Assembly: GCF_042434915.1 (NCBI RefSeq)
Contig: NZ_CP170198.1
Location: 3,100,001 to 3,164,000 of the forward strand
DNA: 64,000 bases
DNA from: Aquimarina sp042434915
Lineage (GTDB): Bacteria > Bacteroidota > Bacteroidia > Flavobacteriales > Flavobacteriaceae
Direction of reading: 5' to 3'
Shown one piece after another: positions 27,493 through 35,122 of the stretch. How positions within the stretch are numbered: the stretch's first letter is position 1; the number at the start of each line of letters is the position of its first letter. A model generated the notes under the pieces. That model searched no databases and was not told the origin of the DNA. It was given only the letters and a program-made list of their open reading frames with translations. The translations under genes were made by a program, and so were the position numbers.

Positions 27493-27522
27493 AAAAAAGA
27501 CCGTGGATAACGGTCTTTTTTA
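27493..27522. terminator. Bidirectional terminator between kinase and pyk
   Basis: AAAAGACCGT pairs with ACGGTCTTTT around a 5-base loop, flanked by A and T runs, between two convergent genes. Confidence 0.85.
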
Positions 27523-27535
27523 TTCACTATATTTA

Positions 27536-28963
27536 TTAAATCTGTGATACCCGTAAGGTGTTTACCATACCCTTATTGGATACAGGCATAGCTGCTAAGT
27601 TTATTAACATATCGCCACTCTTTACGAAGCCACGATTTAATGCTAATTGATTTACATCTTCAACAGTTTCATCAGTGCTTACATACTTATCATAAAAGAA
27701 AGACTTGACTCCCCAAAGTAAATTAAGCTGACATAAAATTCTTTTATTACTGGTAAAAACTAAAATATGTGCAGTAGGACGCCATGCTGAAATTTGAAAG
27801 GCAGTGTATCCACTATTTGTCAATGTACATATCGCTTTGGCGTCAATATCATCGGCCATATGAGCAGCATGATAACAGATAGATTTAGTGATAAAACGAT
27901 TTGTTCTGATGTGGGGTGGGTTTTGAGGTACTTTGATTAAATCAGAATTCTCTACACTTCGAATAACTTTTGACATGGTCTCAATAACCTGTACAGGATA
28001 TTTACCTACAGAGGTCTCTCCAGATAGCATAACAGCATCTGCACCATCCATTACAGAGTTTGCTACGTCATTTACCTCGGCACGAGTAGGTGTTAAACTA
28101 TCAATCATTGTTTCCATCATTTGTGTAGCGATGATTACTGGTATACGAGCTATTTTAGCACGTAAAACTAGTTGTTTTTGAATAAGCGGCACCTCTTGCG
28201 CCGGAATTTCAACCCCCAGATCACCACGAGCAACCATTAGACCATCACAGTAGGAAACTATTTTATCGATATTTTCAACCCCTTCGGGCTTTTCAATTTT
28301 GGCTATTATAGGTATTTTATGATCACTATGCTTTTTAATAAGTTCTTGAAGCTCCATCAAATCCTCGGCATGCCTAACAAAAGATAATGCTATCCAATCT
28401 ACCTTTTGCTCACAAGCAAATATTGCATCCTTCACATCTTTTTTGGTCAAAGCAGGCAACGATATGTTAGTGTTAGGAAGATTTACTCCTTTTTTGGACC
28501 GTAGGGGCCCTCCTTGTATCACCTTTGCTTTTACATTATCCTTATCGTTGGTAGTAACCACTTCAAACATTAATTTACCATCATCCAAAAGGATTTTTTC
28601 ACCTGGTTTCACATCTTTAGGAAATTCTGTGTAATTCATATATACACGATCGGCAGTACCTTCAAAAGGTTTGCCAGTGATAAACTCTATCGTGTCTCCT
28701 TTATTAACAATAACATCTCCTTTCATAACGCCCACGCGTAATTTGGGACCCTGTAAATCTCCAAGAATAGCCGTATTATAACCGTGCTCATCACTAAGCT
28801 CTCTGATCATTTTTATACGTTCCTTTACATCATCATAATCAGCGTGAGAAAAATTAATTCTAAATACATCAACTCCAGCATCGAGCATATCTTTAAGTAC
28901 TTCTTTTGTACTTGTTGCTGGGCCTAGAGTTGCTACAATTTTGGTTTTTTTACGTTTTGGCAT
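27536..28963 (-). CDS. pyk: Pyruvate kinase
   Basis: This enzyme converts phosphoenolpyruvate and ADP to pyruvate and ATP at the end of glycolysis. The 475-residue protein has KIVATLGPATS at the N-terminus, FRINFSHADYDD, the active-site block IPIIAKIEKPEGVENID, GLMVARGDLGVEIP and MLSGETSVGKYP. Length is typical of the bacterial enzyme. The ATG overlaps the TAA of the upstream IPExxxVDY gene by one base, so the two are translationally coupled at the end of the acpP-fabF-rnc unit. Confidence 0.97.
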   Translation of the reverse strand: MPKRKKTKIVATLGPATSTKEVLKDMLDAGVDVFRINFSHADYDDVKERIKMIRELSDEHGYNTAILGDLQGPKLRVGVMKGDVIVNKGDTIEFITGKPFEGTADRVYMNYTEFPKDVKPGEKILLDDGKLMFEVVTTNDKDNVKAKVIQGGPLRSKKGVNLPNTNISLPALTKKDVKDAIFACEQKVDWIALSFVRHAEDLMELQELIKKHSDHKIPIIAKIEKPEGVENIDKIVSYCDGLMVARGDLGVEIPAQEVPLIQKQLVLRAKIARIPVIIATQMMETMIDSLTPTRAEVNDVANSVMDGADAVMLSGETSVGKYPVQVIETMSKVIRSVENSDLIKVPQNPPHIRTNRFITKSICYHAAHMADDIDAKAICTLTNSGYTAFQISAWRPTAHILVFTSNKRILCQLNLLWGVKSFFYDKYVSTDETVEDVNQLALNRGFVKSGDMLINLAAMPVSNKGMVNTLRVSQI

Positions 28964-29451
28964 TAGTCAAAAATTAAATTATTCTTAGATTTTAGTGTAT
29001 TATAGTCTACAGTATAAGCCGTCACAATTTGCATTATATGTTGTATCTGCATCAGTAACTTCTTATTTGAAGACTGTATAGAATCTGATTCAATTTTTAA
29101 AAAATAATCTACATTTTTTAATTCGGGAATCAGATATTTGGTTGTATGATTTTGCTCGCTACTAAACAATTCACTATGCATTGTATCATTTGTATTCATT
29201 TTATGGCGAAATGTATTTGCAAAAAAAGAATAGGTGGTATATAGATACTCATCATAAAATTGATAGAACGGATATGCTGCCAATACATCATCATATTTAA
29301 ATTGAATATCTCTTTCTTTACGGTAAAGTTTAATATCCAGTATTTTATTTAGCAAAAAAGCTAATCGATAAGATTCTAATGAGCAATGAATAGCTATAAG
29401 TTCATAATCATCTTCTGCAAGTGTATCTAAAACGAGTCGTTGAACAGCCAC
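28963..29451 (-). CDS. IPExxxVDY family protein
   Basis: The 162-residue soluble protein carries the name-giving motif as IPELKNVDYFLKI. This small family is confined to Bacteroidota, lies between rnc and pyk in many of their genomes, and has no known function. It appears to use a GTG start (GTG GCT GTT CAA), which keeps the usual N-terminus MAVQRLVLD. It overlaps pyk by one base. A gap of 172 bases separates it from rnc. Confidence 0.88.
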   Translation of the reverse strand: MAVQRLVLDTLAEDDYELIAIHCSLESYRLAFLLNKILDIKLYRKERDIQFKYDDVLAAYPFYQFYDEYLYTTYSFFANTFRHKMNTNDTMHSELFSSEQNHTTKYLIPELKNVDYFLKIESDSIQSSNKKLLMQIQHIMQIVTAYTVDYNTLKSKNNLIFD

Positions 29452-29623
29452 TTAGTGATTGGTTTTGTTAAAATCAATGGGAAATATACAAATTAATTTT
29501 ACCAAGAAGTTTAAATCTTTGTGAAGATATGAACCGAAAACGATTGCGTTAACATCTTTTGAGTCAAAGAGGTAAAATAGTAAGTGCAAAAATAATTTTT
29601 GGTTCCAAAACGGCCCTCTCTAG

Positions 29624-30358
29624 CTAATCAGTCATTTTTGTTTGCAGTGCAAAATATGCACGTTTTGAGGATTTCTCTTCGGCTTTCTTTTTTGAAGTAG
29701 CTCTAGCCTTGGCAATGACTTTATTATCTATCCAGAGTTTTACGGCAAAATGCTTAATTTCATCTTTACCAGTATCTTCATAGATCTCATAGCTAAAGTC
29801 TTTTTTCTCTTTTTGACACCATTCAATCAATAAGCTTTTGTAGCTTATAATTTGCCCTTCTAAGCTTTCTATATCAACATAAGGATTAATAACAGCTTCG
29901 TGAACAAAACGCTCACAGTAATTAAAACCTCGATCAAGATAAATAGCTCCAATAAGCGATTCGAAAAGGTTACCATGTATGTTTATACCGAACTGTGATT
30001 TAGGGATATTGGTTCTTACTAATTCAATTAATTTAAGATCTTTTCCTAATTCGTTGAGGTGTTTTCTACTTACTACTTTAGCCCTCATTTTGGTCAAATA
30101 CCCCTCATTGCCCTCTGGGACCTCTTTAAAAAGATGTGCGGCAATAATACTGCTCAACATAGCATCTCCAAGAAACTCTAAACGTTCATAATTAACGGCA
30201 TTTCCTTTTTTATCTTTTAGATTAAGAGATCGATGGGTAAAGGCTTTTTCATAATTGGCAATAGTTCGAGGCTTAAAACCAAGTATTTCCTGAATTCTGG
30301 AAAAAAAATTCCCGTTCTTTTCAGAGCGGGAATTTAATATGTTACGAATAACACTCAT
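29624..30358 (-). CDS. rnc: Ribonuclease III
   Basis: RNase III cuts double-stranded RNA in rRNA processing and mRNA turnover. The 244-residue protein has the signature NYERLEFLGDAMLSSI and the second metal-binding block NLFESLIGAIYLDRG in the nuclease domain (about 20-160). A C-terminal double-stranded RNA-binding domain follows (about 170-240, ending KAEEKSSKRAYFALQ). It starts two bases after the fabF stop, indicating tight coupling. Confidence 0.96.
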   Translation of the reverse strand: MSVIRNILNSRSEKNGNFFSRIQEILGFKPRTIANYEKAFTHRSLNLKDKKGNAVNYERLEFLGDAMLSSIIAAHLFKEVPEGNEGYLTKMRAKVVSRKHLNELGKDLKLIELVRTNIPKSQFGINIHGNLFESLIGAIYLDRGFNYCERFVHEAVINPYVDIESLEGQIISYKSLLIEWCQKEKKDFSYEIYEDTGKDEIKHFAVKLWIDNKVIAKARATSKKKAEEKSSKRAYFALQTKMTD

Positions 30359-30360
30359 TA

Positions 30361-31614
30361 TTACTCGTCTAATTTTTTAAATAACACACAAGCATTATGA
30401 CCTCCGAAGCCAAAAGTATTACTCATAGCGTACTTAATTTCACGTTTTTGCGCTTTGTTCAACGTTAAATTCAAAGAAGGATCTATGTTTTCATCAACTG
30501 TTGTATGGTTGATCGTTGGTGGCACAATACTATGCTTCATAGATAAAATCGAAGAAATAGCTTCGATTGCTCCAGCTGCACCTAGTAAGTGTCCAGTCAT
30601 AGACTTTGTTGAATTAATATTGATGTTAGGTGCATGATTTCCAAAAACTTTTGTAATAGCCTTCAATTCTGCTACATCTCCTAATGGAGTTGATGTACCG
30701 TGTGTGTTTATGGCATCTACTTCTTCTGGTTGTACACCTGCATCTTTTAAACAGTTTTGCATAACGCGCTCTACACCAATGCCGTCTGGATGAGGAGCTG
30801 TCATGTGATAAGCATCACTTGACATACCACCACCAACGACTTCAGCATAGATTTTAGCACCTCTAGCTTTAGCATGTTCATATTCTTCCAAAATTAATGC
30901 TCCACTACCTTCTCCTAACACAAAACCATCTCTGGTTGCATCAAAGGGCCTTGAGGCAGTTTGGGGAGTATCATTTCTAGTTGATAATGCATGCATCGCA
31001 TTGAATCCTCCCATACCAGCAATTGTAACTGCTGCTTCACTTCCTCCTGTGACAATGATATCACAATGCCCTAATCTAATATAATTAAGTGCATCAATCA
31101 TTGCATTGGCCGAAGAGGCACAAGCAGATACTGTGGTATAGTTGGGTCCCATAAAACCATTTCGGATGGAAATATGCCCTGGCGCTATATCGGCAATCAT
31201 TTTTGGAATAAAAAACGGATTAAAACGCGGAGTTCCATCACCGTTTGCGAAGTTAATAACCTCTTCCTGAAATGTTTCTAAACCACCAATACCAGCACCC
31301 CAAATAACACCAACCCTAAACTTGTCTACAGTATCCATATCAATGGCAGCATCCTTTATAGCTTCTTCTGAAGAGACTATTGCATACTGAGCAAACTTGT
31401 CTAGTTTTCGTGCTTCTTTTCTATCAAAATAATCTGTTGGGACGTAATTTTTGACCTCACAAGCAAATTTAGTCTTGAATTTTTCGGTGTCAAAATAAGT
31501 AATGGGAGCACAACCGCTCTTACCATTAACTAATCCATCCCAATATTGATTAATATCGTTACCTATAGGCGTTAGTGCGCCTAGTCCTGTGACTACAACT
31601 CGCTTTAAACTCAT
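30361..31614 (-). CDS. fabF: 3-oxoacyl-ACP synthase II
   Basis: FabF condenses malonyl-ACP with acyl-ACP in fatty acid elongation. The 417-residue protein has the catalytic Cys165 in TTVSACASSANAM, and the two active-site histidines in INTHGTSTPLGD and MTGHLLGAAGAIE. Length and motifs are standard. It lies 17 bases downstream of acpP and two bases upstream of rnc, the common flavobacterial order. Confidence 0.97.
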   Translation of the reverse strand: MSLKRVVVTGLGALTPIGNDINQYWDGLVNGKSGCAPITYFDTEKFKTKFACEVKNYVPTDYFDRKEARKLDKFAQYAIVSSEEAIKDAAIDMDTVDKFRVGVIWGAGIGGLETFQEEVINFANGDGTPRFNPFFIPKMIADIAPGHISIRNGFMGPNYTTVSACASSANAMIDALNYIRLGHCDIIVTGGSEAAVTIAGMGGFNAMHALSTRNDTPQTASRPFDATRDGFVLGEGSGALILEEYEHAKARGAKIYAEVVGGGMSSDAYHMTAPHPDGIGVERVMQNCLKDAGVQPEEVDAINTHGTSTPLGDVAELKAITKVFGNHAPNININSTKSMTGHLLGAAGAIEAISSILSMKHSIVPPTINHTTVDENIDPSLNLTLNKAQKREIKYAMSNTFGFGGHNACVLFKKLDE

Positions 31615-31631
31615 ATTTTGTGGTGAAGTTA

Positions 31632-31865
31632 TTACTTTGCGTCTTCAATATAAGATATTGCCTGACCAACAGTTGCTATGTTCTCTGCTTGATCATCTGG
31701 TATCTGAATATCAAATTCTTTTTCGAATTCCATTATCAATTCTACAGTGTCTAATGAATCTGCGCCTAAATCGTTAGTGAAGCTAGCCTCATTTACTACT
31801 TCGTTTTCGTCTACTCCTAATTTGTCAACGATTATCGCTTTTACTCTTGATGCAATGTCTGACAT
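31632..31865 (-). CDS. acpP: Acyl carrier protein
   Basis: The 77-residue acidic protein carries acyl chains on a phosphopantetheine arm attached to Ser37 in LGADSLDTVELIM. Composition and length are those of the housekeeping ACP. It leads the acpP-fabF-rnc unit. Its leader is extremely A/T rich, consistent with strong expression. Confidence 0.97.
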   Translation of the reverse strand: MSDIASRVKAIIVDKLGVDENEVVNEASFTNDLGADSLDTVELIMEFEKEFDIQIPDDQAENIATVGQAISYIEDAK

Positions 31866-31896
31866 AATGTTTAATTTTAATTTTTTAATTAAGTGG

Positions 31897-31904
31897 CAAA
31901 AATA
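31897..31904 (-). promoter_or_regulatory. -7 box for acpP
   Basis: The minus strand reads TATTTTTG, fitting TAnnTTTG, 31 bases before the acpP ATG. A TTG at 31928-31930 is 23 bases further up, slightly longer than usual for a -33 element. Confidence 0.5.
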
Positions 31905-32047
31905 AAAAACTTTATTTTAAAACCCCACAATCCCTGAAAAATGTATTTGTATTTTATCAAATATAACGAAGTATTGTGTTTTTACTGCGTCTAAATGGAT
32001 AATTATTATTTTTTTTGTAATAACAAATGATCAAGTACCATGCTATT

Positions 32048-32626
32048 ATGAAACGTATTGTAATTTTTGCTTCAGGATCGGGAACTAATGCCGAAAATAT
32101 TATTAAGTATTTTAAAGCCAACGGGCGGGCAGAGGTTACACATGTTTTTTCTAATAGGCAACAGGCCAAAGTTTTACGAAGAGCTCATGATCATAAAGTT
32201 AAAGCATTGCATTTTGATCGATCCTCATTTTACGACACCAATGAGGTGCTTAATATCCTTAAGGATGCAAGTCCAGATCTTATAGTTTTGGCTGGGTTTT
32301 TATGGATTTTTCCAAAAAAAATAATTGATGCTTTTCCGAATAAAGTTATTAATATCCATCCAGCATTGCTTCCAAAATATGGCGGAAAAGGTATGTTTGG
32401 AGACCATGTTCATCAAGCTGTGATCAATAATAAAGAGCAAGAAAGCGGAATTACGATTCATTATGTAAATGAAAAGTACGATGATGGAGCCATTTTATTT
32501 CAAGCAAAAACTTCAATTTCTGAGAAGGATAATCCAAAGGATTTAGCTAGCGCTATTCATAAATTAGAACACATCCATTTTCCTGTTGTAATTGAAAAAT
32601 TATTATATTCTGAGGGTCAAAAGTAA
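32048..32626 (+). CDS. purN: Phosphoribosylglycinamide formyltransferase
   Basis: PurN formylates GAR using 10-formyltetrahydrofolate in purine synthesis. The 192-residue protein has the N-terminal IVIFASGSGTNAENI, the folate and catalytic block VINIHPALLPKYGGKGMFGD with the catalytic Asn-His pair, and SGITIHYVNEKYDDG with the catalytic Asp. ATG 32048 (MKRIVIF) is preferred to the upstream in-frame ATG at 32027, which adds seven non-conserved residues. It diverges from acpP. Confidence 0.95.
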   Translation: MKRIVIFASGSGTNAENIIKYFKANGRAEVTHVFSNRQQAKVLRRAHDHKVKALHFDRSSFYDTNEVLNILKDASPDLIVLAGFLWIFPKKIIDAFPNKVINIHPALLPKYGGKGMFGDHVHQAVINNKEQESGITIHYVNEKYDDGAILFQAKTSISEKDNPKDLASAIHKLEHIHFPVVIEKLLYSEGQK

Positions 32627-32731
32627 TCATTAAGAAGCTTTAGATATACATGTTCTTTTTCATTCTTATAAAAGAATACAAAAGAATATGAAGCGTCAAG
32701 CGAAAGAAAATATAATCAACCATAATCGGAT

Positions 32732-33367
32732 ATGGCTAAAAAAGAAAAATTCTATGTAGTTTGGGAGGGTCATCGTCCGGGCATCTATACAAAATGGGAG
32801 GATTGTAAAGCAGTTATCAACGGTTTTGCTGGCGCGAAATACAAGTCCTTTGAAAATTTTGAGGTTGCTAAAAAAGCATATCAGGGCGATTATGAAGACT
32901 ATAAAGGACAAAAAAAAGCCAAGTCTGACTTATCTGAAGCTGAAAAAGTAAGATTTGGCGAGCCTAATCTATATTCTATTGCGGTAGATGCAGCATCCAG
33001 CGGTAATCCAGGTATAATGGAATATCGGGGAGTGGATACACAAACGGAGAAACAGCTTTTTCACCAAGGTCCCTTTGAACAGGGCACTAATAATATCGGA
33101 GAATATTTAGCATTGGTACACGGTCTTGCGTATTTAAAAAAGATCAATAGCGACCGCATTTTATATACAGACTCTAAAATCGCAATGAGCTGGGTCAGAC
33201 AGAAAACCTGCAAAACTAAACTTGCCAAAACCAGTAAAAATCTAAAGGTTTTTAATTTAATAGATCGAGCTACACAATGGTTAAAAAACAATACATATAC
33301 TACTAAAATAGTAAAGTGGGAAACCAAAGCCTGGGGTGAAATCCCAGCAGATTTTGGGAGGAAGTAG
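32732..33367 (+). CDS. rnhA: Ribonuclease HI with N-terminal viroplasmin domain
   Basis: RNase HI degrades RNA in RNA:DNA hybrids. The 211-residue protein has an N-terminal caulimovirus viroplasmin-type hybrid-binding domain (FYVVWEGHRPGIYTKWEDC, residues about 7-45) and a nuclease domain with Asp86, Glu124 and Asp147, plus the C-terminal IPADFGRK motif (Asp208). This architecture is usual in Bacteroidota. A decayed partial second copy lies at 34136-34588. Confidence 0.94.
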   Translation: MAKKEKFYVVWEGHRPGIYTKWEDCKAVINGFAGAKYKSFENFEVAKKAYQGDYEDYKGQKKAKSDLSEAEKVRFGEPNLYSIAVDAASSGNPGIMEYRGVDTQTEKQLFHQGPFEQGTNNIGEYLALVHGLAYLKKINSDRILYTDSKIAMSWVRQKTCKTKLAKTSKNLKVFNLIDRATQWLKNNTYTTKIVKWETKAWGEIPADFGRK

Positions 33368-33678
33368 AGCTCTTAAATTAGTAGTTAAAATGATACGAAT
33401 AGTATAAGAATAAAACAAAACCTTATAAATTATGTGGTTTTTCCATACGTAGAGTTTTAGTATTTATTTTATGTTTGTAGTAATATATCTTACCCCACTA
33501 TAGTATCCAGACTTGGCAGTTAATTTATCAAGGAATATGGATAATTTTACAACATACTAATTTTTTTGAACAGGATTGTCTTTTCTAGGCACATGCGAAT
33601 AATATTTGTTGCGCAACAATTAGGCAAAAACCGAAAAGCCTTTTTAATAGAGTAGGTATTTAATTAAACATATATAAG
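33368..33678. other. Intergenic region with palindrome, upstream of orphan peptide
   Basis: These 311 bases carry no gene. The perfect 14-base palindrome TTGTTGCGCAACAA lies at 33606-33619, 59 bases before the peptide ATG. A weak hairpin, AGGC-N12-GCCTTTTT, follows at 33622-33645. Base composition is more A/T rich than in neighbouring genes. Confidence 0.5.
33606..33619. promoter_or_regulatory. 14-base perfect palindrome, possible operator
   Basis: TTGTTGCGCAACAA is its own reverse complement and contains a CG-rich centre that is rare in this A/T-rich region. Its position upstream of the orphan peptide gene fits a protein-binding site. No regulator gene is adjacent. Confidence 0.35.
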
Positions 33679-33813
33679 ATGAAAAGACTAGAAGATTTTG
33701 AAAGTAACAAACTTGATGTTAGTAAAATTTATGGAGGTAATGCTATTGTTTTAACATATCAAAACACAATTTATACGGATGATCCATTACTAGACATGGA
33801 AGATCCTGGGTAA
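33679..33813 (+). CDS. Orphan double-glycine leader peptide (RiPP/bacteriocin precursor-like)
   Basis: This 44-codon ORF starts at ATG 33679. Its leader, MKRLEDFESNKLDVSKIYGG, is 20 residues ending in Gly19-Gly20. It has the charged/hydrophobic pattern of Bacteroidota GG-type natural-product precursors (Met-Lys-x-Leu-x-x-Phe-x-x-x-Lys-Leu start). The remaining 24-residue core is rich in Thr and then Asp/Glu, and has no Cys. No maturase, peptidase-transporter or immunity gene is nearby. It is too short for most gene finders and could be a spurious ORF, but the leader match argues against that. It lies between intact rnhA and the decayed rnhA copy. Confidence 0.6.
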   Translation: MKRLEDFESNKLDVSKIYGGNAIVLTYQNTIYTDDPLLDMEDPG

Positions 33814-34135
33814 ATTTTATTTGATTTGTATGCTTCTCTAGCTGTGTTCTTGTACTAAAATAAATCAAAAGGATTAGCAATTTTACTAGCTATCTAGTAA
33901 AGTTAGCATTACTATAAGAAAGATAGTTTTAAATCACGAAGCTTTCATATTTCTAAATAGTTCCATTATAGATGTTTTTAAAAAACACGGTTCTCTGTTT
34001 TATTCACTAAAAACATAGAGTAATACACTATTTATAAAATATATTGTAGCTTAATTACTTGCGAAATTTACTATAAAGCTAATCAAAACATAAAGATCGA
34101 CTTAACTCTTGCAAAGGTTCTTTATATGTATACTA
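33814..34135. other. Intergenic region downstream of orphan peptide
   Basis: These 322 bases hold no gene I can support. The inverted repeat TTTACTAG-N4-CTAGTAAA at 33882-33901 could fold into a hairpin about 70 bases after the peptide stop, but lacks a T run. Frequent stops in all frames suggest decayed or non-coding sequence. Confidence 0.45.
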
Positions 34136-34588
34136 ATGGCAAAAAGGTTATCACAAAAAGTTAAATTTCTATACGGCTCTCGTTTATCTGGATTAGTGAC
34201 TGATTTAAAGAATTGTTCTGTGATTTTAGATGTATATGTCCAGATAATAGTATCCCCTGTTTATGACAAAATTTCAAAAAGTAGCAGAATCTATCGTTAC
34301 TTACATTAAGAATAGTAGAGTAGATAATCATTAGTTCTTATTTAATAAAGTTGTAAAAATTAAAGCTATAATAGATATTCATTTTTTCTAAGCATATTCA
34401 AATCAATAAGAGATTCAATGTGAACAGAAGAGTTTTTAACGGTTACTTTAAGTAACATTCAAGTCCATATAAAAGTATTTTAAGTGTTAAAACTTATGGT
34501 AGATTGGATAAAAGAAAACAAAGATATTGCTATTAAATGATCGTCAAAAACTAGAGGTGAGATCCCAGTAGATTTTGGCAGGAACTAG
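34136..34588 (+). pseudogene. Decayed partial copy of rnhA
   Basis: Two fragments match the intact upstream rnhA product in order. The N-terminal fragment (34136-34312, from ATG) reads MAKRLSQKVKFLYGSRLSG and continues through a TDLKNCSVIL stretch. That aligns with the viroplasmin domain of RnhA around RPGIYTKWEDCKAVIN (shared Arg, Gly, Thr and Cys). The C-terminal fragment (34472-34588) reads KVF-stop-VLKLMVDWIKEN, a second stop, then SKTRGEIPVDFGRN, matching KVFNLIDRATQWLKNN and KAWGEIPADFGRK of RnhA. The catalytic middle is missing and there are at least two in-frame stops. It is a dead duplicate or diverged paralogue. Confidence 0.8.
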
Positions 34589-34639
34589 AATCTATGATCA
34601 TTAAAACTCTTATTTAAAGGGCATCAATAAAATGAGGTT

Positions 34640-34981
34640 ATGAATATTATAGCGATACTATTGGTTATTATTAGTGTACTTATCATTGCGTTGCCTGTTT
34701 ATTTTTTATACAAACCAGCCAAAAAAATCAATGGCCTATATGGATATCGTACACCTAGATCTATGGAAAATCAAAAGAACTGGGATGCCGCTCAAGAGTA
34801 TTTTCCAAGAATGTTATTAAAATTAAGCATTCTTACAATAGCAGCTATGGTACTATTGTATCTATTGTTTTCTATGTTGATCGCGCTATTTATAGGCTTG
34901 GGCATATGGGTGATTTGTTTATTTTCTACTATATTCTTGACTGAGATCTATTTAAAGGCTAAAGAAAAAGAATTTAAATGA
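34640..34981 (+). CDS. SdpI family membrane protein
   Basis: The 113-residue protein has three hydrophobic helices (about 3-23, 60-82, 84-103). Between the first two lies the SdpI-family motif KKINGLYGYRTPRSMENQKNW, read here in parts as INGLYGYRTPRSM and ENQKNWDAAQ. Bacillus SdpI gives immunity to the toxin SdpC, but most short homologues have no proven role. It follows the rnhA remnant by 51 bases and is the only candidate immunity-type protein near the orphan peptide at 33679. That link is inference. Confidence 0.82.
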   Translation: MNIIAILLVIISVLIIALPVYFLYKPAKKINGLYGYRTPRSMENQKNWDAAQEYFPRMLLKLSILTIAAMVLLYLLFSMLIALFIGLGIWVICLFSTIFLTEIYLKAKEKEFK

Positions 34982-35028
34982 CGGCTGCGCACTTGTATTA
35001 GGACTGTTTTTGGTAAAATTATCTACAT

Positions 35029-35061
35029 AAAAAATGCTCTGAGGTAAGTTTCAGAGCATTT
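35029..35061 (-). terminator. Terminator after the astacin protease
   Basis: AAATGCTCTGA pairs with TCAGAGCATTT around an 8-base loop. On the minus strand it is followed by six T, suiting the protease gene that ends at 35123. Confidence 0.75.
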
Positions 35062-35122
35062 AGTTATTAAAGCATTAAAAGAAATTTAATTCTATATAAA
35101 TGTTTTTGTAAGCTATAGGGTA

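Noticed and set aside
34109..34309. 66-codon ORF as a gene
   Set aside because: It is the remains of the viroplasmin domain of a decayed rnhA copy, with no start context and no catalytic domain.
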